A stretch of DNA of 64,000 nucleotides from the NCBI GenBank assembly GCA_963682025.1, contig OY821522.1:25721253-25785252 (forward strand), read 5' to 3'. The position numbers and the translations under genes were made by a program. Under the pieces are notes generated by a model that was not told the DNA's origin, did no database searches, and saw nothing but the letters and a program-made list of their open reading frames with translations. The first letter of the stretch is position 1; each line of letters opens with the position of its first letter. This stretch comes from Cordilura impudica (Eukaryota; Arthropoda; Insecta; Diptera; Scathophagidae). Positions 55,966 through 64,000 of the stretch are shown here, piece by piece.

Positions 55966-56066
55966 ATTTTCCATTTTCCATTTTCCATTTTCTGTTTTTC
56001 ATTTTCCATTCTCCATTTTCCATTTTTCATTTTTCGTTTTCATTTTTCGTTTTCATTTTTTCTTTC
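55966..56066. repeat. TTTTCCA-type heptamer block
   Basis: A short return to TTTTCCA/TTTTCAT units between the TTTTACA array and the element body, bounded by TTTCATATTGGCGATTC. Confidence 0.85.
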
Positions 56067-56580
56067 ATATTGGCGATTCTTTTTTTATAACATGATAGCG
56101 ATAAAAAAAATATGTGGCAATACTACTAACATGAGCTATGTTATTGTGTTCTTGGTATTGTTAGTATATGTATATGCATAATTTTTTTGTGGCATTTTTT
56201 ATGTTGTTGTACAATTATAATGTTCAACCACTAAACTGTTACAACAAACACACTTGGTTTTATGTTTTTTTAGAGGTATCTACATATTTTTGCTCGTATC
56301 TAATCACTGTGAAGCCGGATTTAGCCAATTTTCAACACCGACCTGCTGGGAATTATGGCAAATGATACTGTTGTAGCCTTATCCAGTAAGATTGCTTTTT
56401 TTGTGAATGAGCGTGATTTCAACAGACAGACGGACAGACGGACATCGCTATATCGACTCGAGCTGTGATAAGGATCAAGAATATATATATTTAATGGGGT
56501 CGGAAATTAGTTTTTCGATGCGTTACAAACGGAATGACAAACCTATATATACCCTCTGCCACTGAGGTGTGGAGGGTATA

Positions 56581-57890
56581 AAAACCGCCAATATGAAAGA
56601 AAAAATGAAAATGCAAAATGAAAAATGAAAAATGCAAAATGAAAAATGGAAAATGAAAATGGAAAATGGAGAATAAAAATGAAAAGCGGAAAACGGAAAT
56701 TGAAAAATGTAAAAGAGAAAATGAAAAATGGAGAATAGAAAATGAAAACTGGAAAATGAAAAAAGAAAATTGAAAAATGGAAAAAGAAAAATGAAAAATG
56801 GAAAATAGAAAATGAAAAATGTAGAATGGCAATTAGAAAATGAAAAATTAAAAATGGGAAATGGAAAATGAAAAGTGGAAAATAGAAAATGAAAAATGGA
56901 GAATGGAAAATGGAAAATGAAAAACGAAAAATGGAAAATGAAAAAAGAAAATTGAAAAATTAAAAATAGAAAATGCAAAATGGGAAATGAAATTAAAAAA
57001 TGGAAAATGAAAATTGAAAAATGAAAATTGGAAAATGAAAATTGCAAACAGGAAAATGAAAAATGGATAATGGAAAATGAAAATTGCAAATTGAAAAATG
57101 GAAAATGGAAAAAGAAAATTGAAAAATGAAAAATGGAAAATGAAATTGAAAAATGGAAAATGGAAAATGAAAACTGAAAAATGAAAAATGAAAATTGAAA
57201 AATGAAAAATGACTAATGGAAAATGGAAAATGGAAATTGAAAAATTGAAAATGATAAATGAAAAATGGAAAATGGAAATTGAAAAATGGAAAATGAAAAA
57301 TGGAACATGAAAATTGAAAAATGAAAAATGGAAAATGCGATATGGAAAATGAAAATTGAAAAATGGAAATTAAAATTGAAAAATGGAAATTGAAAATGGG
57401 AAATGCAAAATGGGATATGAAAATTCAAAATTTGAAAATGGAAAACGCAAAATGGAAAATGGGAAATGGGAAATGAAAATGAAAATTGAAAAATGGAAAA
57501 TGGAAGATGAAAAATGGAAAACGAAAATTAAAAAATTAAAAATGGAAGTTGCAAAATGGAGAATGGAAAATGAGGATTGGAAAATGGGAAATGGAAAATT
57601 GAAAAATGAAGAATTGAAAATGGAAAATGAAAATTAATAATGGAAAATGGAAATGAAAATTGAAAAATGAAAATTGAAAAATGAAGAATGGAATATGAAA
57701 ATTTAAAATTTAAAAATGAAAAATGGAAAATGAAAATTGAAAAATGGAAAATGGAAAATGAAAATTAAAAAAATGGGAAATGGAAGATGCAAAATGGAAA
57801 ATGGGAATTGAAAAATGGAATATGGAAAATTGAAAAATGAAGAATGGAAAATGGAAAATGAAAATTGAAAATTGAAAAATGAAAACTAAA
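56581..57890 (+). repeat. Inverted heptamer array (TGGAAAA/TGAAAAA)
   Basis: Begins ACCGCCAATATGAAAGAAAA, the inverse of the array-body junction at 56060-56080, then 1.25 kb of heterogeneous TGGAAAA, TGAAAAA and TGAAAAT units. It is therefore the inner part of a DINE in opposite orientation, abutting the previous element tail. Minus-strand and plus-strand frames are repeat artefacts. Confidence 0.85.
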
Positions 57891-57891
57891 C

Positions 57892-57945
57892 AAGTAAGAG
57901 TGTTAAATTCGGCTGTGCCGAATCTTTGATACCCTCCACCTCGGT
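57892..57945 (-). mobile_element. DINE-1-like 3' end
   Basis: CAAGTAAGAGTG, hairpin TTCGGCTGTGCCGAA, CTTTGATACCCTCCACC. It closes the satellite-rich block; what follows to the right shows no element body. Confidence 0.75.
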
Positions 57946-59549
57946 TTGAGTCTTGATAATAAATGTAAATGAAAAAGTAAACAATTTGTTAAACTTAATA
58001 CCAAAATATTTCTACAAATTCTTTGGGTTGGTTTTCTTCTCTTCATTATTTCGGACTTATTTCGGTGTTTGCTTTTTGGTCATCGTGGTTGCTGATCGGC
58101 ATGCATTTTGGTTATACACCTATATGCATGCGTTTCCGGTTATATGACATAACTTCTCGTTTAATTTAGTTTTTGCTAATTAAATAGCTCGCCCTAACCT
58201 CCATTGCAAAGGTAATGGTTGTGTAGAGTGGCTATATGCATTAAATCGTTCTAATTGGAGATGGCTGTGTAGTTTCTTTTAACTGGCCAAATATTTCTTC
58301 ATTGTGGCCATATAGGTCGGATGGAGTAACAAAATAATAACCAAAAAAAAGCTCTCTCAACTTTTTTTTAAAATATTGCCATATTTTGAAAACATAGAGA
58401 ATAAATTTATAATAATAAATAATCAAATTAGGGATGAAAAACGCAAAAAACGAAAAGTCCCAAACATTTTAAATAAAATAATTTAATGTTATCTTAATTT
58501 TCTGAAAAACTTCAAATTTTCATCCAAAAAAAATTGTGAAATTTTATATATAAATAAAAATAACATTCTCATAAAATTACGTTTACTTATGTAACAATTT
58601 TTATGTTAGCAATTCTTAAATATCATTTGAGGTTTTCTTAAATTCATTGAATTTAAATTAATATCGACAAATCTGTTTTTCTATTTATTTAAATTGTAAA
58701 GGAGTGGCATCTCTGTCAAAATAAGCGAAAAACACAAAGAATAGAAAAAAACAAATTACTTCGTGTTTGACACGATGATTTTATGTTTATGTTTAATATC
58801 TTTATTTTTTTTACTAATATATCTGTTTATTTATTTGAAAATGAAATAATGAATTGAATATGCTATTTAATTATTTTTTTATTTAAATAAAAAAGTTTTT
58901 TAATTAAAGCAAAATATTTTCACTATTTCATGATTTTTATTTATGTATGACGACATTTCAACCTAAAAATTTAAGTTTTTATCGATTGGATAAACAACAC
59001 AAAAATGGTTGTCGTTTAGATAACAACAACAGCTGACTTTAACAATAGCGAATATCGTTTCAAAATTTTACTGATAATTTTGCAATTTTCTTTTTTTTTA
59101 CAATTCGACTATCGTTAAAAGAAGTTACTGAATCGCGGTACTGAAAAGTTATTAATATCTCCTGAATGGCAATATTTTTTTTAAATGTAAACATTTTTAA
59201 ATGTAAAGATATTTCTAAATTTAAAATTATTATTTCCGACGTTTTGATATGATTTTCTGAAACTCAATTAATATTTTCTAATTTATAATTGGAAATTTTA
59301 TTTTCAGTTTTTATTATAATTGATATTTTCTTAAATTTGAATGGAAAATTTGAAAAGTGAAATTTTGTATTTATGTGAATAATAATGCTTTATTAATTAT
59401 AAACAATTTTTAAAAATTAGATGTAATCGCAATCAGATATTTTATAGGTAAAGCAGAATAATAATTCTATATAACTATGTAGAACTGTTTTGTAAGCAAA
59501 AAACTCATTGACGAACTCGGTAACTCTATTTTGTAAAGACAACAAAAAG
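57946..59549. other. AT-rich DNA without recognisable features
   Basis: No coding signals, RNA genes or clear repeats. Small frames at 57953 and 58241 have no supporting motifs. Confidence 0.55.
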
Positions 59550-60131
59550 TTAACCCCCCAATCTCACATCACACTGAAATTGTAAAATCGTTGTGTACGT
59601 ATTATCAACGAAAAATTGTTCGAATTAGTCGAATCCATCGCCATTAATTTTTATGCTCAAACATCTGACTGCAATCTCATTTTTAAAATGTTGTCGAAGC
59701 GTAAACTTGAAAAAATTTGTATACTTCTCTCTCTTATTTTATTTTAAGTAGAGTTACCAAGTTTATTATACAGGCACATGTTTGAGGGAAATTGTTTACA
59801 TTTATTATTATTAGTATTATTTTAATAATAGTTAATAATATTTATGCTCTATAATTAACAAACTTGCGTTTTTGTATGCGCATTTCAAGAAATAAATCAT
59901 TATAATAGATTTAACAAGTTAAAACTTTAATAACAATTTTACAGAATCCAGTAAATTTGCATTAAATTTATAACAGGGTAACATTAATCATCGTTAGTGT
60001 CTGCCACTATTCGCACGAAAAATTTGGTGCCATTAGTGTGACCACTGCGGAAAATGTGTGTGTATTAGTAAAAAAAATGTGAGTGTATTGAGTTTTTCGA
60101 ACTTGCAGTGTGATGTGAGATTGGTGGGTAA
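59550..60131. mobile_element. MITE candidate with CCCMCCAATCTCACATCAC inverted ends
   Basis: AATCTCACATCACACTG at 59560-59576 recurs as a perfect inverse near 60106-60122, extended outward by C-rich bases and TTA. Left outside is TTAA then CCC; right is GGG then TAA. This resembles piggyBac-type ends (TTAA target, CCC...GGG) with an eroded right target. It has no coding capacity. Confidence 0.5.
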
Positions 60132-60605
60132 TATGCCAAACTTATGTTCATATTTGTAAAAGAATAATGAAAAAAACGTATGAAATAAAAGACCAACCCG
60201 TGTATACTCTTAACATTGTTCTGTATGATATCTAGTTGAAAATATTAACATTCATGTTAAAATAGAAATAACTATTGCAAAGCTAATTAGAACAAACAAA
60301 AATTATGGCGGCATCTACTGTGGCATAGTCACGCTGAGCAAAATGAAGTGACACTCTGTTAATACAAAAGAAATGTATTTTCCCCACAACAAAATACTGC
60401 AGAATTTTATGTAACTAAAATAACCGATTTATTTCTAACATGCAGTTACTATGAATATACATACATACATATATATAATATATGTACATTATTTGTATTA
60501 TTTAATATGTGTATGTATGTATATTTAAATATTACACACAAAAAATACAACATCAAACGTTATTTTTGTGTTTTTCTCTTTAAATAAATTAATACATAAA
60601 TTTAC
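60132..60605. other. Non-coding DNA with a diverged satellite-like unit
   Basis: 60300-60420 (GGCGGCATCTACTGTGGCA, ATGTATTTTCCCC, CTGCAGAATTTTATG) is a diverged relative of the 274-bp unit at 63231. CATA microsatellites occur near 60460 and 60510. Confidence 0.5.
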
Positions 60606-61241
60606 ATTTGGGCAATTCACAACAGGTGTTGTATATTGTATGTTGTATTGAAATACACAATACAATCATTTGTTGTGAACACTCAGTTGTATTTTCATAT
60701 TGTAAAACGCTTTCTTTAGTAATTTTCGATCCAACGAGGAAAGATCGCTTCGTCGCTTCTGCTATTTTGTATAAGAGAAAACACTTGTCAGTGTTTGCTT
60801 TTTGGTCGTGAGATATACCCTGGAGTTTTAGTTACGTACCTCTTACATTTTAATTTATAATGAAAAAAAAAAAATTTTAAATGTTTTGGTTGGTACTGAA
60901 AGAGAAAATATGTACATACTAAAAATATAAACATTAATTTTTATATAAATAAACTTATCGATGTATTTGCGTTATATGCATTATTTGCCATATTTTATTT
61001 TATAATTATTTATGCTGATAATATTCTATGTATTTGTTTTTTCTTTTTCATAAAAACTGGCATTCACTTGGAACTGATATGTTATGATACAATATACAAC
61101 ATTTACTAAACATAGCAAATGAAGTTGGATCGTGTATCAGATTTTTCAGTGAAAATTACCGACAACAATTTTACACTATTGTAAAGTGATACACGATACA
61201 AGAGATACAACGATACATTACCCATTGTGAATTGCCCAATT
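60606..61241. mobile_element. MITE candidate with TTGGGCAATTCACAA inverted ends
   Basis: TTGGGCAATTCACAA at the left and its exact inverse at the right, followed inward by further weakly paired TGTATTGTAT-rich sequence. About 636 bp, non-coding; the 67-residue frame at 60608 starts within the terminus and has no family match. No target duplication was recognised. Confidence 0.6.
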
Positions 61242-61309
61242 GTTTTTTTATTAACAACTAGGTATTTTAGCATTATTTGCTTTAGATGTTGGTGAATTTT
61301 TACTCCCTT

Positions 61310-62098
61310 TATATTAACTCGTAGTGTCTGCTTGTCGAAAAAATTTTGGATCGATTTTAACCACTTTCCCGTGACCCAATCGATCTGAAATTTTGCAGGC
61401 AGGCTTGTGGTAATGACAGAAATGATCTAACATATTTTTTTAGTGATGCCAAAACAATGGAAACTTTTAAATTTTTCTACCAGAGTTGATAAAAAAATGT
61501 ACAAAGGGTTTGTTTTTGTTATATTATTACCATAACGACCACAAAAACAACAAGTCCAGCTATTAAAACAATGCAACATTTAGAATAACAACAAGAACAA
61601 TATAGAAATATCATGTTTTTCATTTTTTTTTAATTTTTCAGAGATTTCCCTGGACCTGTTCCACCGATTTTAATGATTTTTGAAGTAGAAATCTTTCCAT
61701 GAATTTGGTGAATCATTCTCACTAAAAATGATCACTGTAGCTGCACTATTGAGGGCGTGATCGTGACAAGAAGAACATAGAAAATTATTTTTTTTTCAAG
61801 ACTTTTTTAGTTCTTCATTCAAATCTCGGGCCCTAATCGACCGATTTGGACGATTTTAAATAGCAAACTTCTCAGGATGTTAGTGAATCATTTTTATTTC
61901 AACGAGTACCCTAGCTGCCGGATTGATGCCGTCATCGTGATTTCGACAGGCGGACAGACGGACATCGCTATATCAACTCCGGTTGTTATAAGGATCACAA
62001 ATATATAAATTTTATGGGGTCCAAAATTTTTTTTCTAATTATTACAAACGGAATGACAAACTTATATATACCCTCTGCACACTGGAGTGGAGGGTATA
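61310..62098 (-). mobile_element. DINE-like element, second subfamily, longer copy
   Basis: Its 5' end is on the right: the inverse of TATACCCTCCACTCCAGTG with CAGAGGGTATATATAAG. It has a GTCCGTCTGTCCG block near 61945 and matches 2688-3010. Leftward it continues with two or three diverged repeats of about 150 bp (CCGATTTTAATGATTTTTGA, GTGAATCATT, GTAGCTGC). The 3' end was not found. Confidence 0.55.
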
Positions 62099-62180
62099 AC
62101 AACTCTACAACAGCAACAATGACAGTCATATGTTTTTCAAATAGGAAAAAACTGTTTATGTGTTAGTTTCGGTCATTCCC
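62099..62180. repeat. Dispersed repeat of about 80 bp (copy 2)
   Basis: Inverse of 21799-21900 (ACAACTCTACAACAGCAACA, ATGACAGTCATATG, TATGTGTTAGTTTC). It starts exactly at the 5' end of the DINE-like element. Confidence 0.65.
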
Positions 62181-62189
62181 CAGTATGCA

Positions 62190-62965
62190 TTGAAATATTA
62201 TTTCTCCAATGTTGTGAGAAAAGTTAAGTTCTTAAATTGATGTCAAATGTAATTCTCAACTTGGGTTGAACAATTTTTCTCCTTGTTTGCTTTCAACTTG
62301 ACATCAAGTTGAGACTTAACATTTTTTCCAATCTTTGAGAAACATTTTTACTCTCAATTGGATATCCAACACTTTTCTCCACTTGAGACCAAACATTTAT
62401 TCAACTTGAATACGATTTGTGTTAAGTCTGAGATATTATTTAAATATGTCATAAATAATAAATTAAATTAAAAAATGCCAAAAAAGTACAAATAAATCAT
62501 TGATATATTTTTAATTATTTCTGCTTTTTGTCGAATTTTTCAAAAAATGTACACCTAATTAATTCATTTATTTTTAATTCTAGATTTTAAAAAATGTACA
62601 TAATATGTACATTTAATGTTAAATATGTACATAGTAATGTTAAATATATAATGAAATTAAATTGAAACATTAAAAAAAGTACATTGTTTTCATTTCTAAA
62701 ATTAGTATAATATTTTTTAATATGGCAATTCCGTACCTTCCATTTGATACCGATTGGAAATATTTCTTTGCTATCAAGTTGAGAATCACAAATTTCTCAA
62801 TTTGATAACTATGAAAATCGCCATATAAAAAATGTGCCTTTTAAGTTGAGAAGACTATATTCGAACTATGGAGGGCATTTGAGAATTAACGTTGGAGATT
62901 TGAAAAATGTATTTGATCTCAAATGCACCTCAAGTTGATAGCAAACAAAAATGTTTATTGGGACA
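62190..62965. repeat. Imperfect inverted repeat rich in CAACTTGA motifs
   Basis: The left arm (62240-62420) has TCAACTTGGGTTGAA, TTTGCTTTCAACTTGACATC and similar phrases. The right arm (62740-62965) has their inverses, e.g. CTCAAGTTGATAGCAAACAA. The centre (62430-62730) is AT-rich. It could be a decayed foldback element; there is no coding capacity. Confidence 0.45.
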
Positions 62966-63230
62966 TTTATTGTAGGGTCGTTTGCACACACACAAAAAAT
63001 AGAAAATAAATTGTCAATAAGCAAAGCAAGTGGCTTCGAAATTCGATGATGCCAGTTAATCATTTTTTGTTCACGCGGAATTTATAATTGGAGGAATTTT
63101 TTTCTCGAGAAATGTATTTTCCGTGAGAAAGAAATTCCTTGAGAATATTCATAATTGGGATGAATAACTTTTAATTGGAACTTTTTAGTCAGAATAAATC
63201 ATAATTCTAGTTAGATATTGGTTAATATTT
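62966..63230. other. Unassigned AT-rich DNA
   Basis: No features seen. Confidence 0.5.
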
Positions 63231-63772
63231 AATTAGAAAAAATATTGTGGTGACATCTACGCAATTATTGAGGCAGTAACGGAAAAATTAAATGCAAGTC
63301 TGTTTTTTTTAATATAACAAAAATGGATTTTCCCTTTAACAAAATATGGCAGAATTCTTTATAAATGAAATGCAAAATGGAAAATCAATTTTGTGCCAAT
63401 TCTTAACAAAATTAATAAAATATATATATGTATTGTTATATTTATTAATATTTGTAATTTTATTTGACACAATTTCACACACAGTTTTACAGATCAACTG
63501 TTTTAATTAGAAAAAATATTGTGGTGGCATCTACGCAATTATTGAGGCAGTCATGGAAAAATTAAATGCAAGTCTGTTTTTTTTAATATAACAAAAATGG
63601 ATTTTCCCTTTAACAAAATATGGCAGAATTCTTTATAAATGAAATGCAAAATCAATTTTGTGCTAATTCTTAACAAAATTAATAAAATATATATATATGT
63701 ATTATTATATTTATTAATATTTGTAATTTTATTTGACACAATTTCACACACAGTTCTACAGATCAACTGTTT
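63231..63772. repeat. 274-bp tandem duplication
   Basis: Units start at 63231 and 63505 with AATTAGAAAAAATATTGTGG and end with CACAGTTYTACAGATCAACT. They are nearly identical; the second lacks TGGAAAA after ATGCAAAA. A diverged relative lies at 60300-60420. Confidence 0.9.
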
Positions 63773-64000
63773 TCAACTGATTTAGAAGTTTTCTGTTTTT
63801 GAAACAGTAGTGCCAATTTGTAACATTTTGTGATGTAATGAAAATCGCAGAATAATAAGTTAATACACAATAAAAAATATTAAATTTTTAAGTTTTATAT
63901 ACATATTGCAATAAAAAAAACTTTGGTAAATTTACATTGAAGATGGTCAGAAATGAATGAGAAAAAATATATAGACATTTTAGAAAAGCACATTTAATGT
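63773..64000. other. Window end, no features seen
   Basis: AT-rich, non-coding. Confidence 0.5.

Larger units (their letters stand above)
52143..56580 (-). mobile_element. Giant DINE-1-like element with about 3.8 kb of heptamer satellite
   Basis: 3' end on the left: CAAGTAAGAGTG, hairpin TTCGGCTGTGCCGAA, GATACCCTCCACC (52143-52195). 5' end on the right: CCACACCTCAGTGGCAGAG inverse, ending GGAGGGTATA at 56580, with the GTCCGTCTGTCCGTC block near 56425-56445. The element body fills 56067-56430. Everything between, about 52200-56060, is satellite. A usual DINE-type element is some 0.5-0.7 kb, so this copy is expanded several-fold. Confidence 0.75.

Noticed and set aside
52200..56060. CRISPR-like array
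   Set aside because: There are no spacers; units are contiguous 7-mers and the genome is an insect's.
53361..56090. Two open frames of 308 and 322 codons with an ILHFTFY-type repeat
   Set aside because: They are the translation of the TTTTACA satellite; a 7-bp repeat gives a 7-residue protein repeat in every frame that lacks a stop. No coding evidence.
56491..57637. Phe/Ile/His-rich minus-strand frames and Lys/Glu/Met-rich plus-strand frames
   Set aside because: By-products of TGGAAAA/TTTTCCA heptamers.

Overview
This looks like repeat-dense, AT-rich DNA from a higher fly (Brachycera, probably Schizophora). The inference rests on the resident mobile elements: many DINE-1/INE-1-like short Helentrons, an env-bearing errantivirus, an R1-clade LINE, a Penelope-like element, an autonomous Helentron and hAT transposons. 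Three putative introns of 52, 60 and 58 bp fit fly introns. I see no intact host gene and cannot name the species. Almost every coding region is broken, as expected for heterochromatin or another TE graveyard.

Layout. 1-975: heptamer array inside a DINE-1-like element, followed by further DINE pieces. 1785-2646: foldback-like element built of 21-bp repeats. 2688-3010 and 4670-5456: two more Helentron-type short elements. 5655-6881: non-autonomous hAT with a perfect 8-bp target duplication, next to a zinc-finger remnant of another hAT. 7640-7896: DINE 3' half abutting the end of an autonomous Helentron (7899-13774, minus strand; Rep, Pif1 helicase and AP endonuclease). 14719-19042: CR1/L2-group LINE, plus strand. 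19287-20380: tandem Helentron-type elements. 20905-21312: triosephosphate isomerase (Tpi) pseudogene. About 21900-23000: intron-bearing remnant of an unidentified gene. 23160-27640: R1-clade LINE, minus strand. 27650-30240: Penelope-like element, plus strand, with a hammerhead-like motif.

30250-47039: an errantivirus provirus (39055-47035, minus strand, TACA target duplication) and, to its left, a second copy of its 3' half plus the neighbouring flank (30250-35873). The two copies are separated by 1.5 kb of GC-richer sequence of unknown origin. 47396-47615: 110-bp tandem repeat. 47963-50146: hAT transposon inserted into a palindromic MITE. 50827-51252: second Tpi pseudogene. 51545-57950: head-to-tail DINE-1-like elements, one of which contains about 3.8 kb of TTTTNNA-type heptamer satellite. 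57950-64000: mostly non-coding, with two MITE candidates, a DINE-like element, an inverted-motif cluster and a 274-bp tandem duplication.

The genes do not form a pathway; the common theme is mobile elements and their decay. The points most worth following are the satellite-carrying DINE elements together with a candidate autonomous Helentron, the paired Tpi pseudogenes sharing flanks, the palindrome-nested hAT, and the errantivirus duplication with shared and private lesions.
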